DNA of 64,000 nt. It comes from Nissolia schottii. Lineage: Eukaryota; Streptophyta; Magnoliopsida; Fabales; Fabaceae. Made by a program: the position numbers and the translations under genes. Of the stretch, positions 25,583 to 36,880 are shown in pieces. The stretch covers positions 297,264-361,263 of the forward strand of contig QANU01107566.1 of the NCBI GenBank assembly GCA_003254905.1, given 5' to 3'. Each line of letters begins with the position of its first letter. Position 1 is the first letter of the stretch. The notes beneath the pieces were generated by a model. The model was not told where the DNA came from and did not search any database. It saw only the letters and a program-made list of their open reading frames with translations.

Positions 25583-27157
25583 CCCTACTGTAACGACCCA
25601 AAAATCATTACTATGCGCAAGGGGCAATTTCCCTTATGAAAGCGTCTTAGGAACGCTTTTCATGAAAACAAGCATTTCAACTTTAAGTAAAAACCAATAA
25701 AAACTTTCTTTGTAAAATACACATAAACTATTAAAATTGTTACTTTGAAAATATAAACATAATTGTACATGTAAAATACGTGACTGATCCGAAGATCCTA
25801 CCTACATACAATTGGAGCATTATAGACACTGACTCGATTACAAATTTAAAAATAAAGTCCAACAAATCCTATGGATAACTTCATTTCAAGGCGACTACTG
25901 ACTCAAGAATCCTGACGCCGCTACACCTGACCATGATCTCCATGCACTATTGCTTCTACATCCTAACCTGCAACTATAGGGGAGGTTGAGGAATAAGAAC
26001 TCTGGGAATAGTCTCAGTGAGCGAGCGATCACACATAGCACCGACGGGACATTTTGAAACATGTACATACATAATGCAATACATATAATACTATACATAC
26101 AAATATGTTATAATGTCATGATACTAATAATACAACTTTCATGAAAACATTAAACAATATCATAGGAAAGTATCTAATTAGACATATTTCGAGCATTACG
26201 GTCTAGATTTAAACCACTACCCAAGTACCTAGGTCTCGATAGCTAATGGTAATATTATATATCTGAGTCTCTAGATTCCTAATAGTTGGTTAATGCACTA
26301 CCCAAGTACTTAGGTCTCAATAGCTAATGGTAATCTAATCTATCAAAGTCCTTAGATTCCTGATAGTTGGTTCTGATTTGAATTGCAATGGTACCAAGGG
26401 TCAACATAGGTTGTCACTGACTTATAGTTTTATCATAGATCCAACTCCCATGAAAACAATTTAAATATAACATGCACATGATAACCAATAACTAAAATAA
26501 CTGATATGATCATCACATTTAAAATCTATGAACATACACATGCAACATGATGATCTTTATGCAATAAAACAATGGTCCCACGATAATTCTAAGATGGTTT
26601 TTCATGATTTCTAAAATTATTTTGTAAATAATTTTGTAAACGTTCATAAAGATAAATCCAATTTTTATAAAAGGTTTCAATAAAACAATTTCATAAATAT
26701 TTTCTTAAAGAAAATCCTTATTTTCTAAAAATGAAATTTTATAAACCAAATATTTACTTTTATAAAAACATAGAAAAATACTAAAACTAAATCATGCTTA
26801 TAAAATATGAAAATAACATAATGACTAAAATATACCATGAGCAACAACTCACTTACCTGGAGTTGTTGGAGACTGATTGTCATTCCTCGCAAGCTCTATA
26901 GAAACTTAAACGGCAATGTTGATTAACTTGAAACACTCTAACGACATGACATTAACACCCCATGTGGATGCATTATTTCCCCCACAAATAAAGAAATAAA
27001 ATAAAACTAGAGTTGGGAGAAAGTTCATGCTCAAAGCACAACCTTCAGAGCTTTCTAAGCGAATTAACAAGTAAAAATATTCATGTGATGATTCTATTTA
27101 TAGGAGAAAACTGACTTCCCCTCCAAATCACTGACATTGAACTGCTGCAGCACCCTA
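25583..27157. mobile_element. Apparent solo LTR of a retrotransposon
   Basis: Starts TGTAACGACCC at 25589, a frequent plant LTR opening, and can end ...CAGCA at 27152. CCCTA occurs on both sides (25583-25587 and 27153-27157), with one extra C before the left TG. There is no reverse transcriptase, integrase or second LTR in the window, so a solo LTR is the simplest reading. It lies beside what looks like a splice acceptor of a broken CACTA exon (CTCTTAG|GGT on the minus strand). Internally it has an 81-bp tandem duplication (26215-26372). Confidence 0.6.
26215..26372. repeat. 81-bp tandem duplication inside the LTR
   Basis: Unit 1 (26215-26295) and unit 2 (26296-26372) both begin CACTACCCAAGTAC and contain GATAGCTAATGGTAAT or ATAGCTAATGGTAAT, then TTAGATTCCT-like and ATAGTTGGTT segments. 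They differ at scattered bases, so the duplication is not recent. Confidence 0.85.
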
Positions 27158-27769
27158 AGAGCTACACTGCCCACTCCGCTGAATTGTTGCAACGATCCGG
27201 TCCCCTTTTTTTTTACAGGTCACTACAACTGGGAAAAGCTAGTCAACTGGAGCCCACATTCAGTTGAGAACCAAAATGTGGCACGTTGGTCTGAATCGAT
27301 AGAGGAGGATAAGGACGTGGACGAGCATTCTCCTCAGCGTTGGGCCACATTGGCCACCCCTAATTTTTCAAATCCGTTCATGCATTGGCCCCCCATACCC
27401 ACCACACCCATGAGTAGGCATATTATAGCCTTTGAGGCATACCATAAGTCATGTGGGGAATATCGTACCTCAAACTCAGATACTCTTGAGGGGGTATATA
27501 TCCTAGAGTCGGCATGAACCTCGGACTTGTCAGGCCTGGCTGTGGGGGCATATTATACCCTTGAGAGGCACAAATCTCCTTGTGGACAACACGGGGATGA
27601 ATGTGGAGGTTGGCATCAATGCAGAGGAATTGTTGTCTTCGCCACCCATGCCTCTACCTCAATGAATCTTGCCTTTTCCCCTATTGTTTCATAAAATCAT
27701 ATCTGAAAAAAGAGAGAAAGAGAAAAGAAGTAAAGAATTCTTTAAATAACATTTATAACACACTTATCA

Positions 27770-28215
27770 CATACATGCACTCATTTATCATCATTATCAC
27801 AAATTAACAAAAACACACATTAACACTTACATACAAGGTACATGAACATACCAACACATACACATATTTATTGCATTATCACAAATTAACATACACACAC
27901 ATTAATTAACACACATACATACACACGTATAACATACACTCACACCTTTATCACCATCATCACAAATTAACTGTAACACACATTAGCACTTACACACAAA
28001 GCACGTAAACACACCAACATACATACTAACACTCACTAACTAACACACACACACACACACACACACTCTTATCACATACATTCACATATTTATCATCATT
28101 ATCACAAATTAACTAACATACACATTAACATTTACACACAAAGCACATAAACTTACCAACACATACACACACTAACACACTTACACTAATTAACACACAT
28201 ATCACACACGTATCA
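27770..28215. repeat. CA-rich imperfect tandem repeat
   Basis: Three to four imperfect copies, roughly 120-150 bp each, share ATCATCATTATCACAAATTA, then ACACACATTA and a CTTACACACAAAGCAC-like segment, with (CA)n runs between. No coding capacity. Confidence 0.75.
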
Positions 28216-29670
28216 TGATTTATCACACATTTATCCCACAACAAACAACTAATCAATTACCCAGGTCAACCGTCATCTACCTTATTACCATTAACTATCC
28301 TAAGAAAAAAAATGAGAACCTATATTATGTAGCAAGGGAGACTTACTAGTGGTGGAGGCAATAGCAGCAATGGCATAACTAGAGGGGATGGGGGTGACGG
28401 CAACCTCGGTGGAGAGGGAGTTGGGGTGGCAGCTACCTCGGTGATGGACTTAGGGGCTTTGGGGGTGCAAGAGGTAGCGGTGGTGGTAAAGAGTTAGAGA
28501 GAAAAGGGGAAATGAGGAATAGGAAGGTGTCGTCACAAAAATAGGATTTTGCGACACTTTCTGACGAATTTATCTGTTGGAAAAATGAATACACCGCTAT
28601 TACTTTTAAGTGAAACCACGTGTTTTACTTAGGTGAGAATCTCTCCAATTTAAAAAATTCATTATCGATGGATTTATCCGCCACAAAAAAGATATTTGTC
28701 AATAAACTTGATAAACAAAACGCAACCTTTTGTTATTGGCGATTATGGGGTGTCATAAACTGTGCGCACTAATTTTATTATACTATGTTCTTATGTCTCA
28801 AGAAAGATCAATATAAATGTATAGATCATCAATAACACACACATAACCAACAAAAATGAAAGTAAATCCTCATACTTCCAGTTATTCCTTACAAGAATGA
28901 AATTAAGACAATTGCCTTTTTTATATATATGCCTTATAGCATTGTGTCACAAAAAATGAATTTCTCCTCGTCATTTCAGTAATTAATCGTATGATTATTA
29001 ATTGGTAATAGTACGTGGAAATTAAAGCAGTTGCATGGCTATTTTGCTTCGTCCATACATTGGTCTCATAATTAGTTAAATACATCGTATGTCAAATTTT
29101 GGTAATGTGCTTATATCGTGATTGTTTATTAACTAGAAGAAGATAAAAGATAAATTTAATAACCCTAAATCCTAAACAGTTACCGACAGATATATCTACC
29201 GATAACATTCTTAATTATATAATGTATCATTTAACATTTACTTACGGTTTTATTCACTCGTAACATGTTGGTGTCATTTTGCGCCAATCTATATTGGCGG
29301 ATAAATATCTGCTTATAAAACTGACGATCTTCGTCACTAACCTTGTAAAAAACATTTATCGGTGGATTAGGGGCATAAATTTTGCAAGTAACTTTGACGG
29401 AGATATCTGCTAATAAAATTCATCGGTATTCAACTTTTTTCTAGTAGATTATTATGCATTATAGATTTATAGTCAAACAAATTGAAATTTAAAACATTAA
29501 AAACATAAATGTTCAATTTATATATATATATATATATAATTAATTAAAAAAACACAATTTACTATGTAGAATTATTGATAAAGGACATTTTTGTCCAAAA
29601 AATATAATAAAAATAAAATAATGAAGATTTAATTAAAAAAAACATAAAAAGGATAAAAGTGTAGTATAGT

Positions 29671-30373
29671 TATGGATGACAATTTGCCCTTCTCTACCCT
29701 GTCCTAACCCATCCCGCCCCGTTTGGGGTGGGTAATTCAACGTTTGACTAGGTTTTGGGATAGGTCTAAGAAAACCCCATTTATATAATGTCAGGTTTGG
29801 GGCGGGTATGGGGCGTATACATACATAGATACATACATACATTCATACACACACATATATGTTAAATTTTGCGATGAATTTAATAAAAAAATATAATATA
29901 CATATAAACAAAAAATATAATGTTAAATTATAGTAGTTAACGATGATGCATATAAGATCGTAATGTGATATTTATTGTTTACGTCTCATTATGTTGTGAT
30001 ATTTATTGTTTGTGGTTTATTTTTTTTGTTTGTTGTCTTGAAATTATTTTAGATGAAAATATGGATAAGTTATGGATAAATTAATCTAATTTTTTTTATT
30101 AGTTTACACATAAAAAATGTGGAATTTTTTAAAAATTCTGTGGATTAGTTAGGTCACCAAGCAAAAAAAGAAAAATAATTTTTAGAAAAAAATGAAACTT
30201 GGGACGGGGCAGGTACAGGGCAATCATAAACCCACGGATTTGGGTTTGGGGCAAAAGATAAAAATCCGTTGAGGCATGGGGAAGGGAGTAGCCGAGTGAG
30301 GCCAGATTTGAGTGAGCATGGCGAGGATGGGTAATAGAAAACCCATCTTGCCCTATCCCATTGCAATTCATAA
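29671..30373. mobile_element. hAT-like non-autonomous element
   Basis: The left end is TATGGATGACAATTTGCCC. The right end in reverse complement is TATGAATTGCAATGGG. Each is followed by G/C-rich blocks of CCCATCC and GGGGCGGG type. The GGATGRCAAT terminus is typical of a common plant hAT MITE group. The interior is AT-rich and non-coding. No 8-bp target duplication could be confirmed. Confidence 0.55.
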
Positions 30374-31910
30374 AGGGGTGTTTGGAAACTCTAAAAACCA
30401 GATTAACTAGATACTATTGGGCCTGGTTTTTAAAATTTTGAGTTTGGTAACAACCTAAGAATTATTTTTAAAAAAAAAAACTAATTTTAAACCGATTTTA
30501 TTGTTCTTCTAATTTTTTCTTTTTTCCCACCACTTGATTTTCGACTTTCCACCATTTTTTTTAGGTCTAAGATTTCTTCTCTTTTATTTAAAATTTCCCC
30601 TCTTATTTCTCATTTTCACCTCATTAGATTTTTATCTTTCTCTAATTTTCACTTTGCGTTGTTATCTCTATTGTAGAACAATGAACAAAGATACAAATGG
30701 TTCAAGTTAATAATATAATTTGTCTTCATTCTATGCATTGTAGCTTCGGTTACAACTGTGCTCATTATGCTCTATGATTTTGATTTTAAATGTATGTGAT
30801 TGCTAATTTGAACGTTGACACATAACTCCTAATATAACAGTTGGCAAAACAATCATTTAATAATTCACTAACTAATTGAGCTCCTTATTGTTGAGTCACA
30901 ATTTTTGAAGGCATTGTGAAAAACATGTATCTTATTGAAAAATGGCCTTATAAGGAATTTAATTTTATGAACGCGTATAAAATAATAAAAATGAAAATAA
31001 AAAAAACTTTATTGGGTATCATGTTTCAATACGAGTACATGTTGAGTACTCATTGTCAAAAAAGAAATGAATATTAAGCAGTGTCAGTGACACTTTTTAT
31101 ATAGGAATTAAAATATAGTTATATTCTATTATCTATGACATAGAAAAACAAATGCAAAAACCCAGTTCTCTAAAAAAATTGTTTAATTATTTTATACATT
31201 TTTGACGAAATTCAATGTGCAAGAAATGTATTTGATGAAATGCTTGATATATGAGATGTGAGTTGGATTCACCGAAATCACTTATTCTTTTGATATGATC
31301 TATTCCATGATTCATTCTTGTTATAAGAAAGAGATATTACTAAAATACGTGGAAAGAAAGATCACTTAATTGATGTATTATATTTTTTTTTCACAACTCT
31401 ATTTAAATTTTTTTAAATTTTTTATAAGCTAAAAAAATTGTATTTGTTAATTTATTATTATTATTATTTTAAATTTTATTGATATCTATTAATTTATTTC
31501 ATTATTTTAGCATGATAAACATTGATAATTTGTAAAATATTTAAAAGCTAATTTTAAGTTAATTGTGGATCAAACATAGTTCAACAAAAAACTAGTATTT
31601 TCTTTTATTCAGATTCACAAAATTAGTTCTATTTTGTACATAGTTAAACTAGTTTTCAAAGTTGTCAAACACTTAGTAAGGGTATTTCATCTTTTAAGAT
31701 AGAGAAGTGTATGTTTTAAAAATAGAAGATCGAATAGTGTAATAAAAATATCTCTCAAGGGAAAAGGTTGTAATTTACTCTAAAAAAAAGAGATATTAAG
31801 GTGTTATCCTCTTGTAATCATAACATTTTTAATTTCTAATATACCCTAATATCTCTTTAGAAACGAAGTTGATAGTTCGTACTAAATAATTATGTAGTCA
31901 TTATTAGTTA
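30374..31910. other. AT-rich intergenic DNA
   Basis: No gene, RNA or repeat with clear ends seen. Only short open frames and AT-rich simple sequence. Confidence 0.5.
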
Positions 31911-32780
31911 GGAAGCACAAACACTTTGTTGGACTATTGTGTCCTCATGTCTGTCTGATACATTGCGAATATCGACATATGAAGACATTCGTCTGACACA
32001 TGTGTGACACATGTTGAAAGTGTCCAAAAACAAAAATTCATGATTAACCGTGTTCAAGCATGTTGGAGCTATATCAAGGAGTTTTTTTTAATCGTGTGCA
32101 TGTTGTGTCCAAATAAAGAAATATTTTAAATACTAAATAATTTATAATAATATGGACTCTCAAATAATTAGCAAGTATTAGTACATAATATCTTGAATGT
32201 TCCATATATATTTTGAAAGGAGTTTGAAAAATATTAAAAATTGGCAGTTTGATATTAAACAATGAAAATATTAGGATTTGTTTTAAATATTTAATTTAAG
32301 GTAGTTTCTCAAATATCTCACCGGGTAAATATCTCATGCTACTTAATTTATCTATTTTTTTATAGTTTTTACAACTAAATTCATCGAATTTTGTTATCAT
32401 TTCATGTTCAATATGATTGTAATAAACTTTTCATTAATTAAATAATTGAAATAGCTAAATTATAAGAGATTTAGAGATTTGAGGACCATTTGAGCTTATG
32501 ATGCATCTCTCTAGAAATATTGTATTAAAACATATTAATTTATCATTTTGGATCAGATCATATAATTCAAGATCATGAAATCATAATAAAATTTGATGAA
32601 TTTAGTTATAAAAATTATAAAAAATAAATAAGTTAAATAATATGAGGTATTTATTTTATGAGATATTTAAAAAATTACGTTAATTTTATATTTACATATA
32701 TCATACATGTATCTTATAAAATTTTAAAACTTGTGTATTGCGATGTCGGGTGTCATGTCCGTGCCAACTATCGGTGCTTC
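31911..32780. mobile_element. Mutator-type MITE, copy B, interrupted by another MITE
   Basis: Begins GGAAGCACAAACAC and ends ATCGGTGCTTC. It aligns with copy A at 10939-11395 through the CGAATAT, CATGTT..GAGCTATATC, AATTAGCAAGTATTA and ATCTTATAAAATTTTAAA blocks. A second element (32300-32689) splits it. The outer target duplication is not clear. Confidence 0.75.
32291..32698. mobile_element. 390-bp MITE nested in copy B
   Basis: Element 32300-32689 with inverted ends GTTTCTCAAATATCTCA and ATTTTTTAAATATCTCA; the inverted similarity continues inward through AACTAAATTCATC. The flanks TTAATTTAA (32291-32299) and TTAATTTTA (32690-32698) match at 8 of 9 bases, consistent with a Mutator-type 9-bp duplication. 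A related copy lies at about 51555-51870. Confidence 0.75.
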
Positions 32781-33234
32781 TTAGATTTAGTTTTTAAGAG
32801 TCGTAGTCAACGGAATAATTCTGATTTGTAGAACAAAATGACGCTAATTAAATATACACTATCAATGAATGTCTGCTCGTTCTCGTGTGCAAACACGAGA
32901 CATGTATGACATGTTCGTGTTTCAAATCCAGACACATATTATATATATGATTTGTCAAAGATAAGTTCGTGCACGTAACTTAGAGGTACTAAAGTTATTT
33001 TTCAAGACAACATAATAAAATTTCAATTTTTTTTATGAGTTAACTTAAAATCATGTAAATATTAGTAATTCAATAGTGCAATCAGTCCAATAAGTGTAAT
33101 TATTGCATCGCAAATATTACAAATTATCATTACAACATGCTTCTCCAGGTCACACTCTTCAATTATTTGTTTGGTACTAGATTTTAGTCCCTCGATTGTG
33201 ACACAAAGCTGACTTTGTTTTTTAGGCACAACCT

Positions 33235-34184
33235 CCACTCTTGGGGGTTTTAACATTTATATGGTTTTGGAGGAGACAAAATTCTAATATATGGGTTGAA
33301 AAGAAAAATTATCAAAATATGGGGCCAAAATTCTGAAATCACCATTGTTCAGGGCGATTTCAGAAAATCGCAAAATTAAAAAAAAAAATCAAATGTCTGA
33401 AATCGCCACAGGGGGTAACGATTTCAGAATAGCCCTTCGGACTAAGGATTGACCATAGGATCTCAAAGTGTCGGAATGAGTTGAAGACGAGATGTGGTGT
33501 CCAGTCGGATAGGGCTCGATTCTCAATAGCTCTTTTTAGTGGGGAGGAATAGTGCGTGAATGGCGGTTCTCAGACGAGGAATCCCCTAACCCCGACGTTG
33601 ACCATCCTTTACTCGATGACAACACTCGTCGCACCGAACTAGCTAGGACTAGGGGCTGCGATTCCCAGCCTGCGAAGTGATAGCTTAAGCTTCCCCTTTT
33701 CTTTTATTCGACCACACCCAGCTTCCTTTGATTTTATCTCCTTATGCTATTGCTATGCTAAGCAAGTGGAGAGGGCTAACTCGAAATATCATAGAATAAG
33801 TGAGATTGGATTCTAGGCTCGATAAAAAAGGCCCCGACTTATTTGATTTCCAGAATCAGAGTTCGACCGCAGCTGCCCCTTTTTTGTTTTGGGGCGATCT
33901 CTGTCTTTTGCCAAGTGAATTAGAGAGGTGGATCTTCTTGGTACGCTATTTGCCGATCTTTCTTATTGTGCAGGTGCCACGGAATAGGCGACTCTGAAAT
34001 CGCCACCCCCTGTGGCGATTTCAGACATTTGAATTTTTTTTTAATTTTGCGATTTTTTGAAATCGCTCTGAACAATGGCGATTTCAGAATTTTGGCCCAT
34101 ATTTTAGTAATTTTTCTTTTTAACCCATATATTAGGATTTTGTCCCCCCCAAAACCACATAAATGTAAATATTCCCCACTCTTG
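33235..34184. mobile_element. Mutator-like element with long TIRs and GC-rich organelle-like cargo
   Basis: A 9-bp direct repeat, CCACTCTTG, at 33235-33243 and 34176-34184 bounds a 932-bp element (33244-34175). Terminal inverted repeats of about 190 bp (33244-33435 and 33986-34175) match at most positions and carry repeated CTGAAATCGCC / GGCGATTTCAG motifs, several per arm. The 550-bp centre (33436-33985) is unlike its surroundings: three 60-base rows I counted have 45, 58 and 55 percent G+C against far less around it. It has no convincing open frame. Structure and duplication fit a non-autonomous Pack-MULE. The centre has the texture of plant mitochondrial intergenic DNA, but this was not searched. 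Confidence 0.8.
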
Positions 34185-36880
34185 TTCTGACTTTATAACC
34201 ATTTAAAAAAATTTTGGTAAAAGATTAATAACTATTTGACAGTTCATTAATGGCAAAATATTAGTGGTTTAGCGCCACATACAAGTACATTAATGATTTT
34301 TTTTAAAGTCTGATTTGGATTTGAATTAAGCCAAATTTTCATACGAAAATCAAGATGGGCATCAAACCATGCTTTGTTACAAATTAACAAGGGAAAATGT
34401 TTATTTTATTCTTTGAAAATGTAAGCATGAGTCACTTTCATTTTTAAATTTTAAAATGAATCTATTTGACCCTTAAAAGTGCAGGTCATGAGTCAAGGTA
34501 GTTCTTCAACATATTTTCGTTACAGTATATATTAATATATATGTTAACATAATACATAACACTTATTAAAATGACGTAATTTAGTAGTTTAACTCAAATT
34601 AACCTAATTCAAAACAAAAAGTATAAATTTACCTAATTAAAATCTAATTTTTCTAAATCTTTTTTAGTCTTCATCCTCATTCACACTCACTAAAATTTTG
34701 TTATACCACTTGAGATGTTATGTAAAAATATTTAAATGTCACTTATCTTAACACATAAACTAACAAATGACGTCACACTAATAAAAATTGAGCAAAAGAT
34801 TAATTTGACTCAAAGTTAATATTTTTAGATATTAAATAAACTCATTTTAAAATTTAAAAGATTTGTAATTACATTTTCAGGAAATAAAAGTGAGTATTTT
34901 CCTGTTAATAAGTCGCAATCAGACCCCACTAATTGCACAAAACCATATCAACCAGACAAAGCATGATGACAAGAGACTCAAGATTCAAGTTTGGAATTGG
35001 ATTATAATAAAAGCACTTAAATATCCTTAGAAGTTATCCCCCACGAGCTAGCAAATGACAAATAAGCATGATATTTATATGAAAGAAAAGGACAAATACG
35101 GGAACAAGAGATTTTTTATGACAGGCTTTAAGATTTTGGCAGGATCTGTGTTTCTGTTCATACTTCATAGTGGATTTTTGTTATTGCTATTATTAATATA
35201 TTGTTCAGCTTTTCTATTTTCATGGGTAAGAGAGAAAGATCCAATTTTATTTAACACTTGATAATTTTTAGTAATTAATATTAAATTATTATATTTACGG
35301 AATAACAATTAATTCTGTTGAGCTTAAAATACTTATTTAAAAGGAGTTAATCTTATGATCATAAATATTAGAACGTGCACTACACTATTAAATTACACAT
35401 ATGTCTATAACATTTATAGTTTTTATTTAATATAATTTTATTTATTTATTTAATTAAATTTGGTTCAAACATTTCAACCAATAATTCATTAGTTATACAA
35501 TATATGTTTTATACCTAAATTATTATTAAAATTGTGTTCAAAATATATACTATTAAGTGTGCTCGTTTCTACTTATTTGATGAAAAAAATCATATTTTTT
35601 TTATTAAAATAATCAATTTTTATATATTCAAATAATTTTTAAAAAATAATCTAAATTCTAAATAAATCTATTTTTTAAGTAGAATCTAAATGAAATAGAT
35701 TCTTGAAAAAAAAATTATTTTTTGATTTATCAACTCTAAAACAAAAATTAACTTTTTAACACTTATTTTCTAAGTTGAAACAAACACACTCATTATCTTA
35801 TAATATTTTAATTATATATATATAATAAAAACATGTTAAATTTTTTTATTATTTATGTTGTTTCATTATATTTATGAATTTTAATATAACTATTTAATTA
35901 TATCCAATTCAACTATTGAACCAATAACTCGCTAGTTGAAGCCGTGTCTCGATAACTTAGTACTTCAACCTAGTTACTAGTAGAAATACTTGAACCAAAT
36001 TTAATTAAACAAATAAGTCAAACTACATTAAATAAAATATATATATAAAATATATGTGCAACATGATAGTATTAGTGCACGATTCAATGCTCATGATCAC
36101 AAGATCAATTTCTCTTAATTGAGTTTTTGAGACTCACGAATCTAATTTGTACTTGGCAAAAACAATGATTTAATCTTGATTATTAAAAGGTATGGTTATC
36201 AAATGTTAAAACAAAATTTAATCATTCTTTCTACTTAAAAATATTAGTGGTCCTTCTTAATAATTTAAAAATTTATTGGTCTTTCTTCTTAATTAGACCT
36301 CCTTAGCCTAAGATTTGTGATTATCGGTGTAAATTCATAATTTTATAATAGTAGGCGAAGAAGGCAAGTCCCAAATAGGACAACACATTTTTATTTCAAG
36401 TTGAAATTGGTTGCCTGCACTCATCATAGTTCCAATTACAAAGTTCCCTTAATAACCCTTCATAAAATGACAAGTCCTATATGTATGAACCAAAAAATGA
36501 ATACATTAATAGTAAAGTTCCCCCTACTTAAGGAGAAACCAGGAAAATATTCCGTGATAATTTGATCAATAGCTGGTATTAAATATATTGTCCAAAGGGT
36601 CAGGACTCTAGGAACCAAGCCCAAGGTTTCCTCAATGGTCATTAACATTGTAAAACTAAAATAAAAACCAAATTAGATTAGAATATACCTTTCTCTTTTC
36701 TGGCAGGGCTATTCTAGGAACTTTAGTCATCCCACAAAAATCTGCCCAGAAATGAGACCACAAAACATCCTGGCAGTGTTTTTTTCAACCACAACCCATG
36801 GACACGTCCATGTATAGCAAAAAGATCTACAAAATTCACAACATGCAAGGGTACCAACTAACCCCTTTTTTCCAAGATAA
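34185..36880. other. Intergenic DNA 3' of MSH2
   Basis: AT-rich with short open frames lacking motifs. The part adjoining 36880 is MSH2 3' UTR; a TTTATT near 36390 would read AATAAA on the gene strand, but its use as poly(A) signal is unproven. Confidence 0.45.

Larger units (their letters stand above)
23836..29450. mobile_element. CACTA (En/Spm)-like element, degenerate, with nested insertion and sequence gap
   Basis: The left end has CTAACTAGAAAAGCG followed by ATACCAACGGATTT. The right end in reverse complement has CTACTAGAAAAAAG followed by ATACCGATGAATTT, so both ends share a CTAGAAAA terminus and related sub-terminal blocks. The flanks (23838-24070, 28545-28770, 29165-29440) are full of CGGATATATC / GGTGGATTTATCCGCC-type sub-terminal repeats typical of CACTA elements. 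Inside are coding-like relics on the minus strand: a GSSNDPRERIKLDAFGTG exon ending at a GTAAGC donor near 25530, and a Pro-rich frame near 27380-27590. Both look broken. An apparent LTR (25589-27152) and an N gap lie within it. That this is one element rather than two flanking fragments is inference. Confidence 0.55.

Noticed and set aside
27137-27517. Plus-strand 126-codon frame
   Set aside because: It overlaps coding-like relics on the opposite strand of the CACTA-like element and shows no domain; read as a shadow frame.
33062-33256. Minus-strand frame of 64 codons beginning MLKPPRVEVV next to the Mutator-like element
   Set aside because: Its ATG lies inside the element end, no family was recognised, and both sides of the insertion look like dispersed non-coding repeat.
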